The notes under the pieces are model-generated. The model did no database searches and was not told the origin of the DNA. It saw only the letters and a list, made by a program, of their open reading frames with translations. A stretch of DNA of 64,000 nt from Zea mays (taxonomy: Eukaryota; Streptophyta; Magnoliopsida; Poales; Poaceae), in the NCBI RefSeq assembly GCF_902167145.1, contig NC_050096.1, positions 267,242,622 to 267,306,621 of the forward strand, read 5' to 3'. Positions 24,169-35,204 of the stretch are shown piece after piece. The position numbers and the translations under genes were made by a program. Position 1 is the first letter of the stretch. Every line of letters begins with the position of its first letter.

Positions 24169-24180
24169 GCTCTGATACCA
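24169..24180 (-). other. C2 primer-binding site (initiator tRNA-Met)
   Basis: Minus strand TGGTATCAGAGC, two bases from the LTR end at 24183; identical to F1's site at 46369. Confidence 0.9.
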
Positions 24181-24182
24181 AT

Positions 24183-24561
24183 TGAAAGTCGCCTAGAGGG
24201 GGGTGGATAGGCGAAACCTGAAAATTATAACTTTACACCCCAACTAGATCCCTTGATTAGTGGTTAGAACAAGATACACAATTGTCGAAGTATAAAAACT
24301 AAGTCCTTCGTTTGTAAGGAGTATTGCTTTCAAATAATGCGGAATAGATAAATCAATACTACTAATAAGTCTATGAGAATAAATCAAGAAGGCTTAGATA
24401 AGAAGAGCAATAACACAAGTTCTTTCTTGCAAGGTGTTGCTTCACTAAATGAGAATTTAACTTAACGCAACGCCAAATAGTATTAGCAAAGAATAGTGCA
24501 AGAAAAACTTAGAAAGGTAAAGAACAAACAAATCACAAGCAATAAGAACACGAGACACGGG
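24183..24561 (-). repeat. C2 5' LTR, inner part
   Basis: The first 379 bases (plus orientation TGAAAGTCGC) up to the A insertion point. It continues at 31946-33055. Total LTR about 1489 bp. Confidence 0.92.
24557..24561. repeat. Target-site duplication ACGGG, left copy (A)
   Basis: Matches 31941-31945. The uninterrupted target is seen at 3696-3708 in the C2 3' LTR. Confidence 0.95.
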
Positions 24562-25246
24562 TGTTGGGGGCCTTCGGCTTCCGAAGGTCCTGAAAAACAT
24601 GATTTGACAATGTTTTCCAAGTGAAATATGTGAACAGGTATCTTCGGAATCAGGTTACGGGTATACAAGTGTCTGGTCAAGACGAAGTTTGAGTGGGACG
24701 GAAGGCGATCATGACGAAGGATAAGATGATCACGAAGCTATGTGCAGAAAAGCTTCGACATGACGACAGAAAAGAGGAACCGACTTAAAGATGAAAAGCC
24801 AAATTAGACCTCGAAGAATTATTATAGAGTTATTAATAAATGTAAAGGGCATTAATGTAATTCTACACGGGCTGCGTCCCGCGCCTATAAATAGATGAAC
24901 AGTACTCTCGTACTGTTCACGCTGACTTGGCATTCGCTTTTCGCATCACGCCTGTACCTTTACTTTCCGTCAATCCGAAGGTACATTTATAATTTGTTAT
25001 TAGGGATATGGTAATGCAAATAAAGAATAAGTTGATGATAATACCTGCATTATTATTTATATTTCATATATGCATTCTTCTTTATTATCTATCAAGCTTA
25101 CGAAGGTCTCTTCCTTCATAACCTTCGTCCGGAATTCATTATATCTGAAGGGATATAACGTACTGAAGGACGAAGGACCTTAACATTTAACACTTTTTAT
25201 GTTGCCTTGTTCTTAACTTTTAGCATTTGAGAACAAGTCCCCAACA
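24562..25246 (+). repeat. A 5' LTR (685 bp)
   Basis: TGTTGGGGGCC...GTCCCCAACA. TATA-like CTATAAATAGATG near 24890 lies just upstream of the CAGTACTCTCGTACTG inverted repeat (GTACGGGAGTAC class in relatives). Confidence 0.93.
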
Positions 25247-25247
25247 T

Positions 25248-25258
25248 TGGCGCCCACC
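25248..25258 (+). other. A primer-binding site
   Basis: TGGCGCCCACC, one base after the LTR; complementary to a tRNA ending GGTGGGCGCCA. I did not assign the tRNA species. The same site is at 55904-55914 in A'. Confidence 0.75.
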
Positions 25259-25319
25259 TCCGGTGAACTCACTTCCATTTTTCAAGTTTTGAACACCTTC
25301 GGCAAGCATCACCTTCGTC

Positions 25320-26837
25320 ATGCCGCCGAAGAAAGCTTCAGCCACAGGGGCTGCCACTCTGCAGCCGCTGGATCCCAATTAGGATGTCCTTTCTCTTAGG
25401 GAGGCCCAAAGTCAGAAGAGGAAGGCCACTAGTCCAACGCCTCCGGAGGACGACTTGGATCAAGAAATCCAAAACTTGGAGATGCTCCATCAACAGGTCC
25501 AACGGAAGAAGGAAAAGATGGCTCGTCTAGCTGACCTACAAAGGCAGATAGACGAAGCCTCTGAAGAAGTTCGTCATCTTGCTCAAGATGACCAGAACCG
25601 AAGGCCTCCGCGCAGAGAGCTTCATCAGGAGGGCTTCTACAACGAGGACGACTGGTATGAAGATTTCCATCATGGAAATTTTGCTTTTGATGATACTTCT
25701 CCTCTGTCAACAGAACTGCAGGCTACACCTTGGCCCCAGTCTTACAAGCCACCCCAGCTCCCCATGTATGATGGTCATTCAGACCCGAAGCAATTCTTGA
25801 TGAGCTATGAAGCAACCATATCTTCGTATGGTGGTAATACTGCAGTCATGGCAAAGTCTTTCGTCATGGCTGTCAAGAGTGTTGCACAAACCTGGTACTC
25901 CTCTCTTCGGCCAGGAACAATCACCTCATGGCAAAAGCTGAAGGACATGTTGATAACTAGCTTCCAAGGGTTTCAAACGAAGCCAGTCACTGCTCAAGCT
26001 TTATTCCAGTGCACCCAGGACCATGAAGAATACCTTCAGGCGTATGTCCGAAGGTTCCTGCGTCTGAGGGCACAGGCACCAATAGTGCCCAATGAAATTG
26101 TCATTGAGGCCATGATTAAGGGGCTTCGGCCGGGACCTTCAGCTCAATACTTTGCCAGGAAGCCTCCTAAAACTTTAGAGAAGCTGCTCCAGAAGATGGA
26201 CGAATATATTCGAGCTGACAATGACTTTCGCCAAAGAAGGGAGGAAGCATTCAGGTTCTCTGAAATGACCAGGGGCTTCAGAGGAAGATTCCATCCGAGG
26301 CACGTTAGGTCAATTCACAACTCTACTCAAAGTGATGATAGAGGGAGTCAACAGTAAAGGCCACAATACTTCTCGCAAGCTTCGGGGCAGCAGCAAAGCT
26401 CTTTCCGGCCGCCAGCGCCAAGGGGCAGAGGCGCCAGGGGCTTCGGGGGAAGATTTGGGGATCAGCCAAGAAAAATTTACTGCCTATTCTATGGTGAAGA
26501 CAAGGGCCATACCACCAGGATGTGCCATGTTACCATCCAGAAGCAAAAGGAGATAGCAGAAGCTGCAGCGCAACAGAGTCACCCGAAGCAAGTCATGCAT
26601 ACTGTGTCGTACCATTCGCCTTACATTCCAGAATATGTAGGCAATCACCCTGCAGCTTTTGTTGCTTCGGCAAGTCAATCCCAAGCATCTTGGCAACAGC
26701 CTCCACCGCCACCACCAACGCAACGAGGTCAGCAGCCAGAAGGGAGTCAGCACACTCACCTTCAGCGGGACTTCAGAGAGGAGTCCGAAGCTCGCACAGT
26801 CAATAGCACTGTGCCAGAGTCGAAGCATATTTACTGA
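25320..26837 (+). pseudogene. A Gag (about 505 codons, two in-frame stops)
   Basis: One frame from ATG 25320 to TGA 26835-26837. Domains: a coiled-coil-prone N-terminus (EIQNLEMLHQQVQRK), a Retrotrans_gag-type capsid (about residues 150-290, with TWYSSLRPGTITSWQKLKD and EEYLQAYVRRFLRLRAQ), an Arg/Gly-rich linker and a single CCHC knuckle. Breaks: TAG at 25380 (A' has CAG here) and TAA at 26355 (A' has CAA). The second Cys of the knuckle is Tyr (CLFYGEDKGH; A' has Cys). A Pro-rich tail ends with KHIY. No protease follows. The Gag would package RNA, with enzymes presumably supplied in trans. Confidence 0.88.
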
Positions 26838-27166
26838 CAAATATCCTATCTCGACAGCAGCTTTTCGCATTTTTGCATTCAGTGTTACTTTCTTTTTAAT
26901 AAGGAACAATTATGGGAAGTTTAAGTGCTTTTTATCATTTTCAATCTCTTGTAACAGTTTCGCTTTTTATCATAATGAAAATATATCTTCTCTATAGGCT
27001 TAAGTTGCCGAAGCATAAGAATTTATGGTGGCAAGGAGGACCTTCGAATTATCAAAAATTTGTTCTAAGGAACGCAGTGCAATTTCTTCGAAGCAGCAAA
27101 AAGTCATTCCTAAGGGAGCGCAGTGTAAGTTTTCTGCTCAAAAGTCGTTCCGAAGGGAATGCAGAG
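26838..27166 (+). other. A, non-coding stretch after gag
   Basis: AT-rich with purine tracts; contains the GCAGTGCAATTTCTTCGAAG and GCGCAGTGTAAG region bordering the tandem repeat. No supported ORF. Confidence 0.5.
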
Positions 27167-27358
27167 CTTACAGCGAAAAATAAGCGCTGATTCCGCTGAA
27201 AGTAAAAGGCGAAGAAGCTCCTAAGAGAGGCTTACAGCGAAAAATAAGCGTTGATTCCGCCGAAAGTAAAAGGCGAAGAAGCTCCTAAGGGAGGCTTACA
27301 GCGAAAAATAAACGCTGATTCCGCTGAAGTAAAAGGAGAATAAGCTCCTAAGGGAGGC
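27167..27358 (+). repeat. Tandem repeat, 64-bp unit, three copies
   Basis: Units start CTTACAGCGAAAAATAAG at 27167, 27231 and 27295; the last carries small deletions and is followed by a partial start. Each contains GATTCCGCTGAAAG and AAGCTCCTAAG. A' has four units at about 44241-44508. Confidence 0.88.
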
Positions 27359-27812
27359 TTACAGTGAAAACCTTCGGCAAATATCATTTTGCATAACATC
27401 ACATCATTACATCATATGCATAGCATAACATCATACATCATAATGCATCAATAACGCAAGAAGGGGGGTCTCGATATTGATATTCGAAGATTGTTTTGAA
27501 GAAATAGTGACACAGCACAAAAATAGCCATTGAAGAATTATACCTTCGTCAAACTCTGAAATGGAAAGATATATTGATTATTGATTTTACGAGGATTGGT
27601 TACTGATTTTATGAGAAGACGGATATTGTTTATGAAGCATGAAAAGAAGGGAAGGTGTTTTTTCGCCGAAAGCTCAAAAACGGTATGTATATGATGTTTC
27701 ATGCATCGTAAAGAATAGAACTATAAACAGCTAATATACTACATTCAAAGTTACACAATATTACACATGATTCTCAACAAACATTACATTCTAAATGTTT
27801 TTATAACAGCAT
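27359..27812. other. A, AT-rich spacer between the repeat and the antisense gene
   Basis: Contains a run of CATCAT/CATAACATCAT motifs (about 27395-27450). For the antisense gene this is the 3' flank, so its polyadenylation region should lie here. I saw no clear AATAAA within 100 bases of the stop. Confidence 0.45.
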
Positions 27813-30800
27813 CTAATCTTCCCTTAGGACTACTTCTGCAGCTTCGTTTAATAGTTGATCAACAACTTTATCCATGATGGCTTCGACTATTTGTCTAATT
27901 TCGTCATCCCCCTTCGTGTGGGGGCCCGGAGATGCCTCAGCAGGTTCTGAGGGAAGAGAGGATACGGCTATATTACTATTACAAACCGTGAACAAGTTCG
28001 AAATCAAAAAATTACAACAAAGAGTAAAAAACCACTAGTTAATACGTATTTGCCCTTCGGGCTCTGCGTTTTTCTCAGCGGCCTCTGCTACCTTTCTAGC
28101 ATCATGGATGCCTTTTTTGCTTTTTTGAATAATTTCTTGGGCCATTTCCCGGCCACCATTGTCCCAGATGTCGGTGAAAAATTTTCCACCGACCAGGCTT
28201 GCTTCGGCCGAGGGGTCTTTTATATCTTCGGAGGATAAGGCAGTTTCAGGTTGTGCCAAAGATTTCACATGCTCACAGCCTTTCCTCTCCAAAATAGTAG
28301 CAATCCCCCTGGCACCCGAAAAGGCACATATGTCTCCACGGCTATTCAAAATTTCCTCAAAGGCCTCAGCTTCGTGACTGATCCATTCAATCGGGCCTTC
28401 GGGGTTACCCCTTGTGAAGTTTTCTTCGCTTGAGAATGCGCCAACGCTGGCGAAGCTGGATTTTATTTTCTTAGCACATTCTATAGATTTGTCATAGCAC
28501 CTTTTCTTGGATGCACAAAGCTCTTCAACGTTTCTTTCTAAATGATTTGCCCACTGATCACTAAGTTCTCGTTTCGTCTCTTCAAGTATGCGTTCTTCTT
28601 TAGCTCTGGCTAGCTGTTTCCGAAGATCCTCAATTTCGCGCTTTTGAGCCTCAGCTTGAGCTTTAGAAGTAGCTTCGTCTTCCTTTATTTTATCCACCAA
28701 TGTAAGCAGAATTTTATCTTTTTCCAAAGCTTCGTTCCTCAGCTTAATAACCTCTGTTCGTAGGTTGTTGAAAGCAATATTATAGCTCTCATCTTCGGCA
28801 TTCTTTTGCGCTCTCAAAGCGTTGCTAAGTATTAAACCCTATATGAAAAGAATTAGTATAAGAATAAAATAATAATTCAAAATTTATAAACTTCCAAATA
28901 TACAATTTTCATACCTTCAGACTATTATATGCAAGGCTATCCGCAAGATCGTCCTTCGTCATAGCGCAGAGGCCAGCTTCAAGCTTCGGAAACCCCATAC
29001 TTCTAGCCATCTCCCGGCAGACAGATAATTCTTTGTTGTCTGGGAGGCAGTATAAGAAGTCATCTTCGTCTGTGCCATTGAATACTAAGGCCCCCTTCGG
29101 ATACTTCAGTTCTCGGGCATAGTGATTAGCTTCAAAAATCTCTTCTTCAGATAATCTCTTTCCCGAAGCATGTCGTACAATATAATCAAGTACTTCGGAA
29201 GATGCTTCGGGGGCAGCAGTGCCAGTTTCTTCAGCCAAAATTTGTTCTGCTATTTCTGTTTTTTCGGCTTCCAAGGATTCCACCTTGGCGGGCTCTGAAG
29301 GCCCAGCTTCAGTTTCAGATTGTTTCTTTGAAGCTTCGGCGACAAAGGCTTCAGTGTGCACTTCGGAAGTTTCAACAATTTTCTTTGGAGTTGTAATTGA
29401 AGATTTAATTGTCTCCAAAACATCTAGCACATTAACCATCCTTTTTCTTTTAGGGGTCACTGCTAGATCCTTTTGGCTTTTTGCTGCCTCAGTTTTTGCT
29501 GAAGGACTTAAAACTTCTGATGTCTTTATTTCTTCAGCCCTCGGTTCTTCTATTTTTTCCGTCGCTGGCACTTCGGCCAGCACTTCAATATTTGGCAGGG
29601 GAGTTGGCTCTTTAGCTTCGGTGGCCGAAGAGGTCTCACCGACAAACTCAGGCACTATGGCCGGTTCAATATAACGAGGCCGGTGTGAGAGAACATTTAC
29701 CCTTTTCCTCTTCGGCGCCGGCTCGCTAGGAGCGACTGAAGCAGTTTCCTTTGCAGAAGATGTGTTCTTTCTCTTTTGACCCCGCGTTGGATAACGGTAG
29801 TCGGGGTACACAAACCCAATTGCATCAAATACTCGGTTGAGTCTCTTCTTCTTTCGGCCTCCGAAGGCTGCTGATAGTGCAGCGTCTTCGGCTTTCGAGT
29901 ATAATCCAAGCAATTCATCGCTTATGGTCTCAATACTTTTCAACCAGTCATCATCTGGCTCAACGAACTTATCTCCGTATTTGACTGTGTATTTTAGCCT
30001 GACTAGTCCACCTTCGTCAGGTTCCTTGACGGTTTCCTTCGACATTTCCCAGTTATCTGCAAGTGGCCATACTCTGAAGGCAATGTGCTCCTGCATTAAA
30101 TCCCTTGTCCCAATAAAAGAGCACACTGCGCCGAAGGCTCTCTGGCATTCTTCGGCTGCTTCATCCATCTCCACCTTCGGCCTCCGGAGGCCGAAGCGTT
30201 GCCAGATAGGGCGCATAATGATACCTTTAATATCTTCCCGAGTTTTAAAATCATTCTTCACATAAAACCATTCCGTCATCCAGTTGCCGGGCCATCTTTT
30301 TCGAAAGGTTGGCACGGGGCAGCTTGACCCAGACCGGGCCCCGAAGCTGTAGCAGCCAAAATTGTTGTGATACTGCTCTTTACCCCAGGGTTTTGTCTCA
30401 TACAATAGCTCATGTATGTTGCAGAAACTTTTTGCATTTGGTTCTAAACCTTGGCTGCTCACGACCCACACAAAAATGCCCATCCTCATGATTGCTTCGG
30501 GAGTAAGTTGATGAAGGTAGATTTCAAATATCTTCAGTATTTGCACGACAAACCTGCTCAAGGGAAATCGCAGTCCAGCTTTTAAGAAGCTTCGGAATAT
30601 CACGACTTCATTTTCTTCGGGAGTCGGACAAGTCTTATCTCCTTCGTCAGCCCTCACAATAGACAAGTCCCGAAAATATCTGCCCCTCATATTGACAAGA
30701 TGGCTTTCTTTAATACTCGATTTACCAAAAACCGCATGGCTTGGTCGCCAAGGTCGATCTTCGGAGTCTTTACCACCACTATCCACATCATAACTGTCAC

Positions 30801-30948
30801 TATCACCAGTATCTTCAGATAAACCCTCCAAAATCTCCCTAGTAATCTTCTCTGTATTGGTCTTTGACATTGATTGAAGAAAGCCCAGATGCATCTCCTC
30901 AGAAAGGCTCAACTTCGAATCACCAATAGCTTTCTTATCCTCAGACAT
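27813..30948 (-). CDS. Antisense three-exon gene in A (986 aa, Transposase_28-like protein), intact
   Basis: Exon 1 30948-28915, intron 28914-28839 (76 bp), exon 2 28838-28046, intron 28045-27947 (99 bp), exon 3 27946-27813 ending in TAG. Introns begin GTATGA and GTATTA, end ATATAG and CCTCAG, and intron 1 has a TACTAAT branch-point-like site. The spliced frame is open throughout. ATG 30948 (MSEDKK) is preferred over an upstream TTG. Residues about 110-260 (FLKAGLRFPLSRFVV, EPNAKSFCNIHELLYE) resemble the plant 'putative gypsy type transposon' domain (Pfam Transposase_28, from memory). Next come basic clusters (PKRKRVNV, PKRKRMVN) in a Glu/Ala-rich low-complexity part; exon 2 is a long coiled coil. 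A TATA box lies upstream. It is antisense to A's genomic RNA, so its introns survive transposition. Molecular role unknown. Confidence 0.82.
27947..28045 (-). other. Intron 2 of the antisense gene in A
   Basis: 99 bp, GTATTAAC to CCTCAG, T-rich. It contains an in-frame stop after the donor, so splicing is needed to reach exon 3. Phase 1. The A' copy at 43556-43654 has identical length. Confidence 0.85.
28839..28914 (-). other. Intron 1 of the antisense gene in A
   Basis: 76 bp, AG|GTATGA to TTCATATAG|GG, AT-rich, TACTAAT about 16 bases before the acceptor. Phase 0. The A' copy is at 42688-42763 with identical length. Confidence 0.85.
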
Positions 30949-31255
30949 CTTCGCAAACGCTGAGAAAGTGCTCTCCAAACCGAAGCTTAAAAAATTAAAA
31001 AGTCAAACAAGTGTTGTCGCGCACAGGCTAAAAGTTGAGTGAGCAAGAGCAGATGGCAAGAAAGCGTGCCAAATAAACTCGTGGTGAGCTCTTATTTATA
31101 CGCCTAGTGCGTTGAAAACTGGAGGGTCTCGCTTGTCAATGACTGTTGCTATTCTAGCAAAGGGAAGGTGTTTTTTCGGACCTTCGGCTTAAAGCCTTCG
31201 TCCATGTCGCAATATGAATTTATCATTCCAGCAAATTAATATTGCGAGGGGCTAC
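30949..31255 (-). promoter_or_regulatory. Promoter and 5' UTR of the antisense gene in A, with TATA box
   Basis: TATAAATAA on the minus strand at 31100-31092, about 145 bases before ATG 30948. The same motif at the same distance is found in A' (40502-40510). The segment lies between the gene and the 3' LTR, and its LTR-proximal end (31244-31255, GCGAGGGGCTAC) is also the element's polypurine tract. Confidence 0.7.
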
Positions 31256-31940
31256 TGTTGGGGGCCTTCGGCTTCCGAAGGTCCTCAAAAACATGATTTG
31301 ACAATGTTTTCCAAGTGAAATATGTGAACAGGTATCTTCGGAATCAGGTTACGGGTATACAAGTGTCTGGTCAAGACGAAGTTTGAGTGGGACAGAAGGC
31401 GATCATGACGAAGGATAAGATGATCACGAAGCTATGTGCAGAAAAGCTTCGGCATGACGGCAGAAAAGAGGAACCGACTTAAAGATGAAAAGCCAAATTA
31501 GACCTCGAAGAATTATTATAGAGTTATTGATAAATGTAAAGGGCATTAATGTAATTCTACACGGGCTGCGTCCCGCGCCTATAAATAGATGAACAGTACT
31601 CCCGTACTGTTCACGCTGACTTGGCATTCGCTTTTCACATCACGCCTGTACCTTTACTTTCCGTCAATCCGAAGGTACATTTATAATTTGTTATTAGGGA
31701 TATGGTAATGCAAATAAAGAATAAGTTGATGATAATACCTGCATTATTATTTATATTTCATATATGCATTCTTCTTTATTATCTATCAAGCTTACGAAGG
31801 TCTCTTCCTTCATAACCTTCATCCGGAATTCATTATATCTGAAGGGATATAACGTACTGAAGGACGAAGGACCTTAACATTTAACACTTTTTATGTTGCC
31901 TTGTTGTTAACTTTTAGCATTTGAGAACAAGTCCCCAACA
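31256..31940 (+). repeat. A 3' LTR (685 bp)
   Basis: TGTTGGGGGCC...CCCCAACA, followed by TSD ACGGG. It is the donor of the patch at 4310-4875. Confidence 0.93.
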
Positions 31941-31945
31941 ACGGG
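31941..31945. repeat. Target-site duplication ACGGG, right copy (A)
   Basis: Matches 24557-24561. Confidence 0.95.
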
Positions 31946-33055
31946 TGATTTGTTTTACCGAGGTTCGACCCTTGAAGGCCTAGTCCCCGTTGAGGAGTCT
32001 ACTAAGGACGGGTCTCTTTCAACCCTTTCCCTCTCTCCACCGATCACACAAGACCGGCGAGCTCTTCTTCTTCTCAAGGGTCACTTAAGACCCTGCAAGG
32101 ACCACCACACTCTTTGGTGTCTCTTGCTAGCTTTATAAGCCTCCAAAACTTTGGAGGAAGTCCAATGGGAGTCAAAACTCCACGCACAAATGAACGCAAG
32201 ATGTAGCACACACTTTCTCTCAATGAATCTCACAAGGCACTAAAGCTAAACTCACACGAGAAGCTTTCTTTTGCTTACTCTCTCTTTTATGGCACTTGTG
32301 TGGGCTATAGTGGTCTAAATCTTGTGTATAGGATGGATCAATGAATAGAGGTGGTTGGGAGGGCTTAAGTATGTCCACTATGTGACTTGGAATGTTGCTT
32401 GGGCTCCCACACCTTGAAGTGGCCGGTTGGGGTGGTATTTATAGCCACCAAACCAAATTGTAGCCGTTGGAGAAGGCTGCTGGCGATGGGTGCACCGGAC
32501 AGTCCGGTGCACCACCGGACAGTGTCCGGTGCGCCGCCACGTCATCCTGCCGTTAGGGCTTGGAGCTGGTCGACCGTTGGAGGCTCTGTCCTCATGTGGC
32601 ACCGGACAGTCCGGTGTCACACCGGATAGTCCGGTGCCCCTCTGACCATCTGCTCTGACTTCTGCCGCGTGTGCTGTTCTGCATTGTTCACTGTCAGAGT
32701 TGACCATTGCGCGTAGAAAGTCGTTGCTCCGCTGGTGCACCGGACAGTCCGGTGAATTATAGCGGAGCTGCGCCTATGAAATCCGAAGCTGAGGAGCTGG
32801 AGTTGATTCACCCTGGTGCACCGGACACTATCCGGTGGCACACCGGACAGTCCGGTGCGCCAGACCAGGGCACACTTCGGTTTCCTTTTTGCTCCTTTCT
32901 TTTGAAGCCTAACTTGTTCTTTTGTTGATTTGTGTTGAACCTTTGACACCTGTAGAGTGTATAATCTAGAGCAAACTAATTAGTCCAATTATTTGTGTTG
33001 GGCAATTCAACCACCAAAATCATTTAGGAAAAGGTGTAAGCTTATTTCCCTTTCA
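31946..33055 (-). repeat. C2 5' LTR, outer part
   Basis: Continues the LTR after the A insertion. It has TATAAATA on the minus strand (about 32437-32444) enclosed by GGTGG/CCACC, and CACCGGACAGTCCGGTG-type palindromes at about 32490-32860. Ends CCCTTTCA at 33055. Confidence 0.92.
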
Positions 33056-33060
33056 CATAC
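33056..33060. repeat. Target-site duplication CATAC, right copy (C2)
   Basis: Matches 3319-3323. Confidence 0.95.
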
Positions 33061-35199
33061 CATGCTCTTGGGGCTCGCTTAAGTCCATAGAGCGCCTTAG
33101 AGAGTTTGTACACATGGTCGGGATACCTGTCATCCTCAAAGTTAGGGGGTTGTTCCACGTACACCTCCTCCTTTATTGGCCCGTTGAGGAAAGCGCTCTT
33201 CACGTCCATTTGCAGTAGCCTAAAGGAATGGTGAGTGGCATAGGCTAATAAAATTCGAATTGACTCTAGCCTAGCCACAGGAGCAAAAGTCTCCTTGAAA
33301 TCCAAACGTGCGACTTGGGCATAACCTTTTGCCACAAGTCGAGCCTTGTTTCTTGTCACCACTCCGTGCTCGTCTTGCTTGTTGCGGAACACCCACTTGG
33401 TTCCCACAATGTTTTGCTTTGGATGTGGCACCAGGCTCCAAACTTCATTTCTCTTGAAGTTGTTGAGCTCTTCCTGCATGGCCAACACCCAGTCTGGATC
33501 CTGCAAGGCCTCTTCTACCCTGAAAGGCTCAATAGAAGAGACAAACGAGTAATTCTCATAAAAATTAGCTAAGCATGAGCGAGTAGTTACTCCCTTGCTA
33601 ATGTCACCCAGAATCTGATCGACGGGGTGATTTCGTTGGATCGTTTCTCGGACTTGAGTTGGAGGGACCCATGGTGCTTCTTCCTCCATAACTTGTTCTT
33701 CTTGTGCTCCCCCTTGATCATGCTCCTCTTCTTGAGATACCTGTCCATCATCTTGAGTTGGGGGATGCACCAGCGTCGAGGAAGATGGTTGATCTTGCTC
33801 TTGTTGTTCCTGTGGTCGCACATCACCTATCGCCATCGTGCGCATCGCGACCGTTGGAACTTCATCCTCATCTATGTCATCAAGATCAACTTGCTCTCTT
33901 TGAGAGCCATTAGTCTCACCAAATACAACATCGCTAGAGACTTCAACTAATCCTGATGATTTGTTGAAGACCCTATACGCCTTTGTATTTGAGTCATATC
34001 CTAGTAAAAACCCTTCTACGGCTTTGGGAGCAAATTTAGAATATCTACCTTTCTTCACCAAAATGTAACATTTGCTCCCAAATACACGAAAATAAGAAAC
34101 AATGGTTTGTTACCAGTAAGAAGTTCGTAGGAAGTCTTCTTGAGGAGACGGTGCAGATAGAGCCGATTTATGGCGTGGCAGGCTGTGTTCACAGCTTCCG
34201 ACCAAAACTGCTTAGGCATCTTGAACTCTCCTAGCATCGTTCTCGCCATGTCGATAAGCGTCCTGTTCTTCCTCTCTACCACACCGTTTTGCTGTGGTGT
34301 GTAGAGAGCGGAGAACTCGTGCTTGATGCCTTCCTCCTTAAGAAACTCTTCAACTTGTAGATTCTTGAACTCGGACCCATTGTCGCTCCTTATCTTTTTT
34401 ACTTTAAGCTCAAACTCATTTTGAGCTCTCCTTAAGAAGCGCTTTAGGGTCCCTTGGGTTTCTGACTTATCCTGTAAGAAAACACCCAAGTGAAGCGGGA
34501 AAAGTCATCAACAATTACAAGACCATACTTACTTCCCCCAATGCTAAGGTAAGCAACAGGTCCAAAAAGGTCCATGTGAAGAAGCTCCATTGGTCTTGAT
34601 GTTGTCATCACATTCTTGCCGTGATGAGTGCTTCCCACCTGTTTCCCTGCCTGACATGCTGCACAAGGTCTGTCTTTCTCAAAATAGACATTGGTTAGTC
34701 CTAACACATGATCTCCCTTTAGAAGTTTATGAAGGTTCTTCATCCCAACATGTGCTAGACGGCGATGCCAAAGCCAGCCCATATTAGTCTTAGCCATTAA
34801 GCATGCATCTAGATCGGCATTCTCTTTTGAAAAATCTACTAAATAAAGTTTGTCGTCTAATACACCCTTAAACGCTAATGAACCATCACTTCTTCTAAAG
34901 ACAGATACATCTATATTTGTAAATAGACAATTATAACCCATGTTACACAATTGACTCAGAGATAACAGATTATACCCGAGCGATTCAACTAAAAACACAT
35001 TAGAGATAGAATGCTCGGATGTAATGGCTATTTTTCCTAATCCTTTGACCTTGCCTTGGTTCCCATCTCCAAAGATGATCGAATCATGGGAATCCTTGTT
35101 CTTGACGTAGGAGGTGAACATTTTCTTCTCCCCTGTCATGTGGTTTGTGCATCCGCTGTCGATAATCCAGCTTGAGCCCCCGGATGCATAAACCTGCAA
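33061..35199 (-). pseudogene. F2 pol, N-terminal part (protease, integrase, RT start), frameshifted
   Basis: Minus-strand Copia pol. It begins at CAG|GTTTATGC with protease motif WIIDSGCTNH, the GAG-pre-integrase block ([24 protein letters not shown]), the integrase core ([28 protein letters not shown]), then RT ([46 protein letters not shown]). Frameshifts occur at about 34444-34489 and 34055-34061. RT is cut after AWY by C2 and resumes at 3323. The homologous intact frame is 49125-52367. Confidence 0.92.
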
Positions 35200-35204
35200 G
35201 GAAT

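Larger units (their letters stand above)
24562..31940 (+). mobile_element. A: non-autonomous Gypsy element with gag and an antisense spliced gene (7.38 kb)
   Basis: Both LTRs are 685 bp, with TSD ACGGG, a primer-binding site of the TGGCGCC class and a polypurine tract. Plus-strand gag (25320-26837) is followed by a tandem repeat and then by a gene on the opposite strand (30948-27813). No protease, RT or integrase. The size, the gag-only content and the antisense ORF suggest the cinful/zeon group of the Tat lineage, but the family name is from memory. The two LTRs differ at about nine positions that I noticed, roughly 1.3 percent. Confidence 0.9.
3324..33055 (-). mobile_element. C2: non-autonomous Sirevirus-like Copia element with two nested insertions
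   Basis: A minus-strand element inserted in F2 pol with 5-bp TSD CATAC. Order along the minus strand: 5' LTR (33055-31946 and 24561-24183, split by A), tRNA-Met primer-binding site (24180-24169), gag (24133-22254), a non-coding internal stretch (22253-21345 and 8664-6012, split by Tekay), then a 3' LTR (6011-3324) modified by a conversion patch. Without the insertions the element is about 8.5 kb. Gag ends in the WVPK motif that precedes pol in F1 and F2, but no protease, integrase, RT or RNase H follows. LTR ends, primer-binding site and 3' UTR closely resemble F1, a plausible helper. Confidence 0.9.

Noticed and set aside
29219..29674. Plus-strand ORFs inside the antisense gene of A (also 41337-41765 and 41928-42407 on the minus strand in A')
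   Set aside because: Mirror frames of a biased coding sequence, with no domain, no promoter, and no conservation of ends between A and A'.
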